Assembly (NCBI GenBank): GCA_026075535.2
Contig: AP026539.1
Span: forward strand, 4,402,001 to 4,466,000
Source: Tricholoma matsutake
Taxonomy: Eukaryota > Basidiomycota > Agaricomycetes > Agaricales > Tricholomataceae
Length of the DNA: 64,000 nt
Direction of reading: 5' to 3'
This document shows positions 43,668 to 54,745 of the stretch, in pieces. Every line of letters begins with the position of its first letter. Within the stretch, counting starts at the first letter, position 1. A program made the position numbers and the translations under genes. Under the pieces are notes generated by a model that had not been told where the DNA came from, did no database searches, and saw only the letters and a program-made list of their open reading frames with translations.

Positions 43668-46600
43668 TAGTGTATGGCCTGGGTAACCCCTGGGTTTTTT
43701 TTATGTACCCCTACCCGTACCCATCAAAACCCTTACCCCCAGTGAAGGGTAAGGGTTACCTGCTAGATGGATAAGGGTCATGAAGGGTTGTGAGGGTATA
43801 ATACCCCCTGTACCTGTGTGCTTGAAAGACTTAACTCAGTGTAGTATTGTACAGGAGAGCATAGTAAAGATAGGCTATATGTCAATAACATCCCAATCAC
43901 CAGACAACTCATCCATTCTTTCCTCCCCAACAAGCTCCTCCAGCACTGTAACCTCATTGATATCGTTGTCTCAGACATACCCCTGCAAGCTCCAGACTCC
44001 AAGGCACATAAGGGCACATGTTGACTGAACTGAGAGACGGTTGTGGATGTGAGAGAGAAGAAGATGGCCCTTGCTGAAGGTTCATTCAACACCAACAGAG
44101 GTAGCTAGTAATAATATCGAATGAGGTGTATAAAATATAGATATCAATACAATCACTTGTGAGGGATAACAAGATAATCGATCGCCATCCTTGACAGGTG
44201 AGGATAATCTGCACAACAATCATGCCACCAATGAACAGCATCAACAACATGCTCTGGGTCAGAGCTGAGGTAGCAATCAAGCTCATCACGAAGCTCTGTG
44301 GACTCAGGGGCAGCAAGCACAGCCATGTTGTCAAAGATGTTGTCACTTTTTGATGAGGGAGTAGCCTGTTTTGCATGCAGAGAAGGTGAGATGAAATGAA
44401 GACTTATGAATGAGAGTAGTACACCCTGTTATTCAATGCTGACCCCCGAGAAGTAGAGGGATGACTCGGATTGTACGACAAGTCAAACTCGTCTCATACT
44501 AGCTGCCTGGCAGCCTCAATCCAGTCATCCTCCCACCTTTTCCAGTTTTGAAATAATTGAGCTTGTGACAAGGATGAAGGACTGAAAAGAGAGATAATGC
44601 TAAGTAATTACAAAACAGAGGGTAAATGAAGAAATACCCATTGCAATCCAATAGAATTTGGAGAGATCTGTCTTCGCATAGTAATGGTTCAAGGTTTTCT
44701 TGCTGACACTCAATGCTGCATGAACAGTGACAGAATACCTTGAGGAGAGGGCATTCGTAGCCAGTTCTTTGTCAATGGTGTCCATGGCAGGGATAACTGT
44801 GGCGATGTTCATGGCAGGGTGCTTGGCTGAGAGCTCCCGAGAGAAGAAAAGGGTTGCATCCTTGAAGATCTATTCCAAATGGTAGTGCATTCTTACTAGA
44901 ACAAGAAGTTGAGGAATGCACCTTCAGTACTTCACACAGCTCTTCAGCAACCTTCCACTCCTCCTTTCTGAGTTCATAATTGTGAAGCTTCATACTACAT
45001 TCAGCTGTAATGGCATCAATGGCCATGCGGTACTTGATAGCAAACTTGAGCATGTTGAATGTTGAGTTCCATTGCATCGATACATCCCGTGGCATCATGC
45101 AAACATCAAGCTTCAGTTCTTTGAGGACCTCATACCATCGGGGGAGGATAATAGTAGATGAGTTTTTGATCGCGAATGCAGTCTTGCACAGCTGGGAAGT
45201 GTGTGGTGATAATGATCGTCAATGTGGAGCTTGAATTTTATGCACCTTGACGAGCATCAGCCTCACTGGTTGCACAGCCTTGTCAAGCACAGCAAGCTGC
45301 TCTACAGTCATGGTAACCCTCTCATCCACCCAATCCTCCAGGTTCTCATCCTCTTCATCATCATCACTATCATCCCTACTCTCAGCCATCTCCTGTTCCT
45401 CGGTGTCAATGTTTCCAGCAAGCTCCATCAATGCTGTGGTCGCCTCATCAAATACTTTATCAGCTTGAGCCTTTGGTACATCGAATTGTCGAATGACACT
45501 CTTCACAATCAAATTGAGAATATGTGTAAAACAGCGGGTTTGACTTTACTCTCCCTTGAACTTGTCAATGAGTTCTTCAAGCTGGCGTATCATTTTGTCA
45601 TTATTGCTTGCATTATCACAAGTGATGCTCAAGATCTGTTTTCATGTGAGTGGCAGGTAAATTGATTTTATTTATCAACTGACCTTATGTGCAATCCCAA
45701 AGTCTTCGAGGATCTTTGCAAATACTGCAGTGAGAGTGATCCCTGTGTGCGACTTCGCAACCTGGACCAGATCAAGTAACATAGAGATCGGAGCACCATC
45801 CTGCTTGAAGTGGACCATCACAGCAACATATGCTTTGTGGTTCGGGGAAGTCCAAGCATCTGTTGCAAAGCTGAGTTTACCCTCGTAATTCTGGTAAGTA
45901 CATGCATTAGATTATATCATGGTTGATAAAGAACTAATCATATCTGTAGCATCGTTGCGATCCTTTTACAGCACCATGCAAAAACCTTCTTAGTATCTCA
46001 AGAGACCATTTCAGGGGAAGGTATGTAGTATCCTGGTCTTCCTGTCTTCATCAAGCACTCAAAACCTCGATCCTTAACTACCTTGAAGGGACGCATGCTT
46101 TTGGCTACCCATCGAACAATCTCGGTGCTGATGACAGATATATGCATGTAGATAGGGATACAAATGAGAGCATACCATGATTCAGTCTTGGTGTGTTGTT
46201 TATGCAAATACATTACCTTCCCCTTACCCTTAACACACTCGAACATAGCCATGATGGACCCATCTTGCATTCTCAGGGACTTCTCAACAATCTCATGAGC
46301 AGCATCATGTGATTTCACAGTATCTGCCCCTGCAACGGCCTCCTCACCCCAACATATCTTTGCATGGTGACGAAGGTTACTGGTCGACTTCCCATAAGCC
46401 ATGTCAAGGTATCTCTGAATGTGTCATCGATTCAAGCCTTTCCCTCTACAAAACTTTGTGTTGCACTTGAAGACATGAACATGTCGAGCTGGGTTGCCAA
46501 CATAGTCGATGGATGGGACAGGGTGGAAGAATGCATAGATTGGTGCATTCCAGTCTTTCGAGAGGCGCACTGCATTGACATTAACATATGATTTACTATT

Positions 46601-47547
46601 AGATTGATGAGTCATACTGCGTTCAGCCTCATCACTCTCCTCAACTTGCATGTCCTCCAACGAGTTGTCGTCAATGTTAGTCACAGATGATGACCTTGCC
46701 CTCTTCCCACTGATGACCTCAACATTGTCATCATCACTTCGATCTGAAGACTCAATAAGTCGAGATGCATTGAAGGGACTATCATTTTGGGAGTGGTAAT
46801 CTTCATCTTCGACTTCCTCAATCTCGACAGTGTGCCTCAATGAGCTGGCCCTGGATATGTTGGCCACTGAGCCTTGTGTGTCGGCTGGCTGGGAAGTAGC
46901 TAGAGATGATGCAACAGAGAACCTTGATGAGCTGGCAGCAGATGATCTGGATGCAGTGGCCATAGAGGCTGAACCTTGCACATCAGCTGGCTGGGAAGTG
47001 ACTAGAGAAGATGGGTATGTTAAAAATTCTTGGATTCTCAACAAAAGCTTATGAGACTTCTTTTTCTTTGGCTTTGTAAATGCTTGCTTCAAGAATTGGG
47101 TGGACTTTGCTATGATAGCAGCAGCCCTCTTCACTACTGGCTTTTTCTTCCCAGTAGTGGTTGTCACCTTCACTTTTTTGGGTTCAATAGGGGAGAGATC
47201 ATTTGCAAGTGTTGAGTGCTCAGAGGCCTTCCATTTATGCGTCCCATTGATGATGTCTGCAGGGTTTTCACCTGGTCTGGCATTGGGAGGCATTAAAGTA
47301 GAGTTCAGGACTGACCCGCTTTTTTTTCTGTATATATATATTGCCTTCCATTGATTACAAAATGGTACTGTACAACTCACTCGCAATCTACGTCGGGTTG
47401 CTCAGTGCCCAAAAATAGTAACTACACCTGTCAACCTGCCTTACGGGTATGGGTTTGGTGAGGGTCCGAGAAATTGTACCCTTACCCCTACCCTTTGCAT
47501 ACCCTTGGCCAAACCCGCGTGGGTATCGAAACCTGTGCCATTCACTA
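43668..47547 (-). mobile_element. hAT DNA transposon with multi-exon transposase (3,880 bp)
   Basis: Ends TAGTGTATGGCC...GCCATTCACTA, flanked exactly by GTCCTTGA (43,660-43,667 and 47,548-47,555). The subterminal regions at 43,690-43,800 and 47,425-47,520 are built of ACCCTTACCCCTA-like repeats. The single gene on the minus strand is nearly complete, so this is the best candidate autonomous element in the window. It is inserted in the CxC5/CxC6 gene. Confidence 0.92.
43780..47386 (-). CDS. hAT transposase with BED zinc finger (fragmented or multi-exon)
   Basis: Cut-and-paste transposase. The N-terminal block 46,424-47,386 is a long basic/Ser-rich region. It ends in FKCNTKFCRGKGLNR, and 45,998-46,402 continues YGKSTSNLRHHAKICWG: a BED-type finger (CX2C...HX4C-like) split by a frame change. 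The RNase H-like core follows: LSFATDAWTSPNHKAYVAVM (about 45,800-45,890), ILSITCDNASNNDKM (45,600-45,650), then the 45,219-45,512 block with an acidic insert and the 44,772-45,098 block DVSMQWNSTFNMLKFAIKYR. The C-terminal hAT dimerisation region appears as YLSSDPEHVVDAVHWW (about 44,240) and TFSKGHLLLSHIHNRLS (about 44,050). Most frame changes have GT...AG-like borders. I cannot exclude a few inactivating changes, and the start codon is unsure. Confidence 0.78.
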
Positions 47548-47814
47548 GTCCTTGAAGCTGTTGGATTCATACCAAACAGCTGATTTTAGAGCCTCCCAAC
47601 AACTGGTAACACAAGTCTCTGAGATCCCACAACTGTTTTGGAGGAACTGCATTATTGATGGTGGCAAAATGTTGGGAGGATCAGATGCAGGGACACTGGT
47701 TGGTTGAACAAGGATGATATCATTCTTCATTTTCATGGCCAGCATGATAAACTTGAGTATTTGATGCAATGACAGCTCAGAGTGTTTTTGATTCAATGCA
47801 AGGATCTCTTGCAT
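47548..47814 (-). pseudogene. CxC5/CxC6 gene, N-terminal portion
   Basis: Starts at ATG 47,814 (MQEILALNQKHSELSLHQIL) and runs through KNDIILVQPTSVPASDPPNI, FLQNSCGISETCVTSC and WEALKSAVWYESNSFKD to the hAT insertion. The next codons in the intact gene (TSGSDF...) are at 43,659 and below. This is the start of the CxC5 region. 47,815-48,015 upstream may hold its promoter but shows no clear TATA box. Confidence 0.8.
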
Positions 47815-48019
47815 GTCTAGATTGCCTATTTAATGTGGCCATCGACTGTTCTACACAACTATGGCTGACATATTGATACTTATTTGGCTGACTGGGACAA
47901 ACAGAACAAACAGAACAAACATGGGATTATCCAATACTCAGATGTCCTCAAAACTGGGACGTGTTAATCCAAGTTCAAGTTCAAGTTTACATAAGCAAAC
48001 AAAAGTTTAACACAGCCCC

Positions 48020-48235
48020 TGGCTGGTTAAATTGACAACTGTCACCAATGCAAGTTACTCTACTTCATGCGGTGGGAAGGCTACCAAGGAACTGACAAAG
48101 AAACCTCCTGGCTTCCAGCCACAGAACTTGATCATGCCCAGGAACTCATCATGGACTTTCACACTCATTATCCAGAAAACCCAGACCACTTCCTGCTTAA
48201 CATTCATTCATCCCAATTCAAAATGACATGCATTA
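48020..48235 (+). pseudogene. Gypsy element 4: chromodomain end of pol
   Basis: Plus-strand reading CKLLYFMRWEGYQGTDKETS, WLPATELDHAQELIMDFHTH, then YPENP. This is the second half of a chromodomain (the F-x-R/K-W-x-GY and W-x-P boxes) at the end of a Gypsy polyprotein. Everything upstream is missing. A run-out region, purine tract and LTR follow on the same strand. Confidence 0.7.
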
Positions 48236-48299
48236 CAAACAAAAGAAACATATACAAAAAATTAAGAAGAGAAAAAAATTCCTGTGGATCCCAACTAGA

Positions 48300-48725
48300 T
48301 CCCTACTCCTCGACCACTTTGTCACCTCCCTCACCCTCCACTTCTTCCTCCAATCCTTGCAACTCCTCCTGGACCTCACCCACACTATACTCCTCATCTT
48401 CCTCCTCCTCTTCCTCAGACCCTGCATTCCAGTTGGGATCCATGGCAATCTGGATATCTGTGAGGTAATCCCAGATTCTTGCCCCCTCTGCATGGAGCTC
48501 CTGTAGCTCCTGCAACTCCTGCAACTCCTTTCTTGCCTTCCACTTCCTTATGCCCTCTTGGCAGCAGCTGACTTCTTCCACTCTTCCTCTGTGGCCTTCT
48601 TCTCTGCCTCCACTCTGGCTGCATCCATCCTTGCTGCCTCTTCCACCACCTGCTGTTCATCTTCCTCCTTCCTTGCCTCCTCCTCCAGGCACAACTCCTC
48701 CAACATTTTAATGTCTCTAAATGCA
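48300..48725 (-). pseudogene. Antisense acidic coiled-coil ORF in Gypsy element 4
   Basis: On the minus strand, reading from about 48,715: IKMLEELCLEEEARKEEDEQ, VEEAARMDAARVEAEKKATE, then after one frameshift near 48,545 KARKELQELQELQELHAEGA, IWDYLTDIQIAMDPNW and a Glu-rich end with a stop at about 48,303. The heptad-like Leu/Glu pattern suggests a coiled coil. It lies antisense between pol and the 3' LTR. I believe similar antisense frames recur in Agaricomycete chromoviruses, but that is from memory. The CT-rich plus strand could make it a compositional artefact. Confidence 0.45.
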
Positions 48726-48869
48726 GCAAGTCATGCTGCAGCAGACTGGTGCCATGTTGATAATGGTGGTCAGAAGTTACCCTTAAATTTTTCCAATCAA
48801 CAAACAAATTTCCCAATTTGGACTCAAACCTTCACATGCCTTGTAGGCTCGGCACTAAGGGGGAAATAC

Positions 48870-49242
48870 TGTCAAGACCGATTCCTCCAACCAGATCTCC
48901 AATCATCTCTGCCAACTTTTCCTGCCACCTTGCAGCACAGCTCACCTCCTATCTGCAGCACAGCCTGGAGATGAAATTCCCTTATTTCAAATATGATGAA
49001 ACAGTTCCAGGTCATTGCCTTGGGAGGCTGGTTACTAGCTATCACTGCCTCAGTAATTCCAGTTGCTTCTGGACCTTAGTATTTAATGTAGTCATTTCTG
49101 TCTTGTATTAGACAGTTTGTAAATAAACCAAGTTAACTCAAAATCCTCATCTAAGTCTCCCTTAACTTCTATCTCGTTCTCCTCCGGAAAACCTCTAGAA
49201 CCTATATCATCCTCCTTTATCTTGAAATTAGGACACTTGACA
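48870..49242 (+). repeat. 3' LTR of Gypsy element 4 (373 bp)
   Basis: Starts TGTCAAGACCGATTCC and ends GGACACTTGACA (short inversion TGTCAAG/CTTGACA), preceded by the purine tract AAGGGGGAAATAC. A TTGTAAATAAACC segment near 49,120 may serve 3'-end formation. The 5' LTR is not in the window, so a target duplication cannot be tested. Confidence 0.72.
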
Positions 49243-49835
49243 AGGAGAAGGGCGCAACTTCTTACAAGTTTCACTTGGTATGTTCTGCCTAGTGGACTCT
49301 GTACTGGAACTCCACCAGATTCCTTCTCCCTTTCTTGCTACCTCCAACAACTGTCAACTGGGTCTGGCCAGAAATCCAATGCCATGCTTTTGAGATCAGT
49401 TCTTAACATCAACTCATCAAATGCAGTTCATGTAAATGCTGAGAATATCTAACTTTTGAAATTGTTGGATGGTTGGGGGACCTCAACATGTCTGCAAACA
49501 GGAAAAAGACCAAGACTGAACTGAACCATAGCCAATGTAACTGGACCTGTGGTCATGGTCCTACCAGTTGTGGGCCTTGTGGCACCAGTTTGGCCCAAGG
49601 CCAAGTGTTCATTGATGAATTTATCAAGTTGCCTCTGCTCCCTGGGGGAAAGGTAATTCAAATTCCATCATGAAACCAAATCTGTTCATTAAATAACCAT
49701 AATGCATGATGTGTAATGTAACTTGTTTGGGCCATGGCTTGTGCCTGGCATGAATGAGTCACCCTGACTTCATAATATAATGCATTTGCAATATTTGCCT
49801 ATTTTCCTCTGTGATGTAAAAGATCCATTCACGGA
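49243..49835. other. Unassigned flank between Gypsy 4 and APN2
   Basis: On the minus strand YLSPREQRQLDKFINEHLAL (about 49,600-49,660) resembles the stretch just before a Gypsy reverse transcriptase, but nothing downstream supports it. 49,680-49,835 is AT-rich and would include the APN2 3' end and terminator. Confidence 0.3.
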
Positions 49836-52346
49836 TCACTCCCCTTTTCGTCTCGCCATCTCCTTCCTCACCTCACTAGACCACTTGAAAAAATCACACT
49901 TCCATTGTGGATCCACATGCTCCCTCAGCCTCTCTGCTTTCCCTTTATCATAGCCCGGCCCAACAGGCCTAGAAACACAAATCTGATCAACAACTATACA
50001 CACAGTAACCGAACTAAACCGCAGTATACAAACCCCAACAAAGGAAATATAGTTAACTCACCTCGCACAAATGAAAAACCTCTTTCCCCGATTCGGGCCC
50101 TGCTTCGTCACAGTGAGTTCCTTCGCAGGCTCGCCATGGACAGTACATTTCGGGGCTAGAGTCGGCGCAAGGAGGGTGCTCCAGGCTTGCTTGCTGGTGC
50201 TGCTCCCGTTACCATTGACCTGCGAGAACAGAAAATCTGGAGTTTGTACTTGTTCTTGCTCTGCGGACTGGAGCGCGAGCAGGTGGTCAACATCTACGTC
50301 GACCTCGATTGCCTCTGGGTCTCCGGTGTTGTTTGTCGTAACTACGGGCTGGGTTTCAGCTTCAGTCTCCGGGTCGGGTTCTCGGGATGTGGATTTAAAG
50401 CTGGAATTGGAATTGGATTGTCGTTTTGATGAGGACAACTGAGACGGCGTAGGTTTGGCGAAAAAAGTGGATAATTTTGTTTGTCCATGTACTTGCCCTT
50501 GTCCGTGCGATTTTTGCTGCTGTTTCTGCCGTTTTGAAGAGGAAGAAGCACGGGAGAGTGTGTCTGCTGTTAATCTGCGTTTCACTCCGGAGGTTGGGAG
50601 AGAGGAAACGGAAGTGGCCGTCTTTGAAGATGATGATGATCTAGTGTTGGGACTTCGTGGATGTAGTTGTGGTTGCGGATCGGATTCACGCTCTGGCTGG
50701 GATGAGATCGTGGTGGTTTGGGTTGAAGCTGGAGGCAGAGAGTCAATGGCAACGGCTGTGGAAATAGAGGTAGATGAGGTCGCGGAATCTTGTGACGCAT
50801 CTGGAGGGACTAGAAGGTCGGTCTGTGTATCTGAGCCCTCAGGAGCGGTTGGATTGTATGGTGCTAGAATAGGTGACGGGGTCATTGACAGAGCGTTACT
50901 CGAAGAAGCGGACACTGGCACTATTGTTGGATCGTCGTCGTCGCCTTTCTTGCCAAAGAACTTCATCAGAAGCATCTGTTTCCCTGAATACTCAGCCCAG
51001 AACTTCGACGCTATCCTCGGAGGATCTCGCCTGCCGTCTGGGCATGGCTTTACACCGAACACATCCTGCAACTTGATAGACACGCCCTCACGACTGGGGT
51101 CTGGAATCTCGTCGAGGAAATCAAGATAGACAGGACAGTGATCACTGCCCTTGATCTGGGGCTGAATATCGGCACCTTTGACCCACGGAAGGAGGCCAGG
51201 TGTAATGAGAATGTAGTCGATACGCGTCCCATAGTTAGTGTCGCGGGCTGAAATTTTGGTGTTCCAGCCTGTTCAAGAATATAGTTAAACAACAAAAGAT
51301 GACCAGTGATTCAGAAGGACAAGCCTCCACGCACAAGTGTACATCCCCTTCCTGTCAGGGTACAACTTTCTCGTAATATCCACCATCGTCCCTGTGCCCT
51401 TGATCTCATCTACTATTAAATCCCTCAGCCACCTTCGTGCCTCCTTTCCCCAGAAACCCTCTTCGCCACTCATTCCTTCTGCAATGCCCTTTGCTACCAT
51501 CAGATGCCCCTCACAGTGGTCCACCACGGCCGCACACGCATTGATATCCCCCACCAACACTACCTCCCGCCCCTCCCTTTGCACCAAGCCCTGTATCCGT
51601 GCCCTCAGCACTCGGTGGAAATTCGCCTTGTAACGGTCTCGTTCCTCCGTCCCATTACCATCGTTTGGGCAATACACATTGATAAGTACAAACAGCCCAA
51701 AATCGAGCACGAGCGCGCGGCCTTCACTGTCCAAGTCCTTGAAATCTAGCTCCGCCCATGGCAAGTCCTGTTCCTCTATTCGACTTGGCTTGGCTAGCTC
51801 TTCATCGTCGAGGACTCGTTGAGGGTATGCCAAAGGCCCAGAAACACGTTCCTCGGGGCTGAGAGGAGGTTTCGATTCTATCGTGCCGCAGAGTCCTTCC
51901 TCTGCTTTAAGGGGCACTACGGTGGAGTGCCGCGTGTACGTAGCTATGCCTGAGTAGCCAGATTTTCGAACAGGAAAGGAGAAGAAGGCATCGTAGGATG
52001 GGGGAAGCGCCACAGACTTAGGAAGTGCAGAACGCGATGATTTGACTTCTATTTTTTGAAATAATTACGTCAAACATTATAAGATGAAGAGAAGAATGAC
52101 ACACCTTGGAAACAGATGATGTCTGCCTCCAGATGATTCAGGATATCGTCGTGTGTCTTCATGGTATTCCACCTACACGGCGAGGCAGCCTGTAAATCCA
52201 ACTTGTTAATAATATTTTTGAAACTCACGGGTGGTACTGGGGCAAGGTACGGACGCCATTCTGTATTGGAAAGAATTTGACATAGAAGGTCTAGTTTGCA
52301 AGCTGAAACGGGTTGAACGTACAATATTCCAGGTGAGAATTCGCAT
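49836..52346 (-). CDS. apn2: Class II AP endonuclease (APN2/APEX2 type), six exons
   Basis: DNA-(apurinic/apyrimidinic site) lyase/exonuclease III family enzyme that cleaves abasic sites and trims 3'-blocked ends in base-excision repair. Exons on minus: 52,346-52,323, 52,260-52,229, 52,172-52,105, 52,048-51,335, 51,268-50,062, 49,968-49,836, all with GT...AG introns; together 2,178 nt, 725 aa. Visible landmarks: MRILTWNINGVRTLPQYHP at the start, metal ligand in CFQEVKSS (E42), GYSGIATYTR, LINVYCPNDG, VLVGDINAC, NYGTRIDYILITPG and GSDHCPVYLDF at the end of the catalytic domain. A Ser/Pro/Thr-rich linker contains a PCNA-binding box (QTKLSTFF). The end is a GRF zinc finger (CTVHG...RFFICAR, WKCDFFKW). 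Length and domain order fit Apn2. No defects seen. Confidence 0.95.
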
Positions 52347-53482
52347 CCCAACATCGGATAAGTAGCGATTCCTCTAGTATACTTGTAGTATACGAACAAG
52401 TTTCCGACATGCTAGTAGTTTGATTCACGTGATTTATATTAGGGCAGGTCCATTTGTTCCTGGTAAGTTTCCTTGATCACCGCGAACATTTCTCGGCCGA
52501 ATTCTGCCAGGCATATACGGATCATGGCATTCCGGTGTAGTGCGTACTTATCCATTAATGCTGCAGCTTTGCCACTGCATGTCTAGAGGTGTCTAGTACT
52601 TGCGTCTCTGTGACCTCGAGAAATATTTGAGCTACCAAAAGTACCTATTCGTTAGTGCCCCACGATATATTTCTACTGTGATTGTACACTCCCTGCAAAT
52701 ATTTCCTGATAAGTATACTCGACCAACACCACTCCGCCCTCGGGCCATTTCAATTCGAATTCGCAGCCTATTTTGGGTCAGCTCCCGAACCATCATTCGT
52801 CTCCGATTCTCGTGGTCAATTGGAAAATACACGATCATTGCCTATGCATCGCTACCTCAAGTTTCCGAATATGCCAAGATTGTATTTGGGACGGGGAGGG
52901 GACCAAGCCGTGTTGGTATGCATATGGACGGGTTATGGTAGCCTATATATGTAACTTCCATAACAAATTACCTCAGCCGCCACATTATTTGCGAGGACAT
53001 CACATGGGGCACTCGGAACCATGATTTTTCCTGTTTTCGTACAACATCCCCTTTTCACCTTGACCACCGGACGTAAATTCTCACTTACACCTCCCAGTAT
53101 ACTCATTTATTTATTGTACATACTTAGTTCGTGCGAATATCAGAAGCTGATTCAAGTTCGCCGTTGTCCCTGGGGGATGATTTTGTGATTGCAAAAGACT
53201 ACAACAACTTGGGGCAAGTTCAAGTTCTAAAGCTCCAAGTTGTAAAGCATTGTATGCAACCAGTTAAGCGCCGAACTCGGATGGGATATATATTTACGGC
53301 TGTTGGACAGTTGTTCGATGACGACATCATAATTAGGTTGTCTAAGACACTCCTATTTCCCATCACTGTACAAAATCTCAGAAATGGCAACTAGACAGCG
53401 ACCTTAAATTCCCTCTTCATCCCTCCATCTATTCTCCGCAATTTCGAAATATCCCATCTTACTTGTCAAAAAAACGCACAAT
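52347..53482. other. Intergenic region between APN2 and the AT-hook gene
   Basis: 1.1 kb shared 5' region of two divergently transcribed genes. No protein-like frame with conserved motifs and no RNA gene. It presumably contains both promoters. I see no convincing TATA box close to either start. Confidence 0.5.
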
Positions 53483-54315
53483 ATGACTGACACAAGTATC
53501 CCAGTGGGAGTCCCCCGTACGCACTTTCCAACTCTTATGTTCTTGATTGGAGCGTCTCAGACAGTTAGCACTCAGTCAGCCAGCCCCCCAACCCGAGCGA
53601 GCTCGAAAAGTTGAATTCATACACCGATGAGGGGACCGGAGAACAGCAAGCTGAAGAACAACAGGCAACACAACCCAGCACAGAAGCAATTGCTACTGAA
53701 GAACAGCCCTCCTCAAAGGGCGGGACCAAGAAGCGAGTTTCGCGAAAGAAGTCGAGCGCGGCTGTTGCCGGGGAGAAGCGCGGTCGCGGAGAGAGGGGAG
53801 AAACTGCTGCTGGCGAAGGGGCAGTGGAGTTGAAGGAGAAGAAGGCGAAGAGAACTAGGACGACGAAGGCTGCTCAGGCTGAGGCGAAAACTGCTGAAGG
53901 TGAAGCGGAAACAGGAGAAGTTGAGGGAGAGGCAGTGAAAGCCCCAGGTGGTGCGAAGAAGAAGGGACCAGGGAGACCAAGAAAATCGTCGAAGAAGGAG
54001 AAGGAGGAAGTTGCGGCCGCTGCTGTTGCTCCTGAAGAGGGTGATGCCCCTACGATGAAAGTTGATGTCGGGAGCGCCGAGGCGGAGAAAGCGCCAGTAG
54101 CGGAAGGTGAGGCATCTGTCCTCACAACTGTAATCAAGCCTGAGCTAGCGAAGAGGAAGAGGGGGCCCGGGCGTCCTAAGAAGTCAGAACCTGCAGACAC
54201 TACCGCGACCGTGGACTATGGAGAAGTGACGAAGGAGGCTGTACCGGCTGCGAGGACTCGTGGGAAGGAGGGGTCGGAGAAGATGCAACAGCAGCCCGCC
54301 GTCGCAGCGGCATAG
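53483..54315 (+). CDS. AT-hook (HMGA-like) nuclear protein, two exons
   Basis: Small basic chromatin protein expected to bind AT-rich minor groove DNA. Exon 1 is 53,483-53,516 (MTDTSIPVGVP), intron 53,517-53,575 (GTACGC...CTCAG), exon 2 is 53,576-54,315, giving 257 aa. This start is chosen because it keeps frame into QPPNPSELEKLNSYTDEG, whereas the long open frame itself lacks an early ATG. Two AT-hooks are clear: KKKGPGRPRKSSKK and RKRGPGRPKKSEP. The rest is Lys/Glu/Ala-rich low-complexity sequence with Lys-Arg patches that can serve as nuclear signals. It is divergent to APN2. Confidence 0.82.
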
Positions 54316-54550
54316 CTCGTGCGTGAAATAAACGTCATATTCTCGGTGTATATGTAGTTGGCGAATTATGGAAATCGTACTTGAGCAGCACCAAACAGTT
54401 CATTTTGCTACTGCTATACGAAGATGCGAACAAGAGTTCACAGCGTATGACATGACGTTTCGAAGGCTAACGTGAAAGGCGTTGCTGCACCGGTTCGACT
54501 TGTAATAACACACATGCTGACATTCCTAGCAGAGAAAAAGTATATACTAC
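54316..54550. other. Intergenic, AT-hook 3' end to tRNA
   Basis: No gene seen. It holds the 3' UTR of the AT-hook gene and, on the minus strand, the downstream side of the tRNA gene. Confidence 0.5.
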
Positions 54551-54639
54551 TGTCCCGGAGAGACTTGAACTCTCGATCTTCCGATTGAAGAACAAGAATA
54601 TTAACAGTCGGACGCCGTAACCAACTAAGCCACGGGACA
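54551..54639 (-). tRNA. tRNA-Asn(GTT) with intron
   Basis: On the minus strand: acceptor TGTCCCG pairs with CGGGACA, D-arm GGCTTAGTTGGTTACGGC, anticodon stem TCCGA/TCGGA with loop CTGTTAA (anticodon GTT), variable loop AGATC, T-arm GAGAG-TTCAAGT-CTCTC. A 16-nt intron (ATATTCTTGTTCTTCA) sits just 3' of the anticodon-loop purine, the normal site for nuclear tRNA introns. The intron-free sequence is a typical eukaryotic tRNA-Asn. A and B boxes are intact. The only functional RNA gene found in the window. Confidence 0.96.
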
Positions 54640-54745
54640 TATCAATATCGATTAGGAAGAATTCCACAATATACACTCAGACACGGTTTTTTATAATGGT
54701 AAAGTAAGTACGCAAATACAAGTCGAGTATCAGCGTCTACCGCTC

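Noticed and set aside
50071..51129. Plus-strand ORFs opposite APN2 (for example 50,455-51,129)
   Set aside because: They are shadows of a verified multi-exon minus-strand gene and show no motifs.
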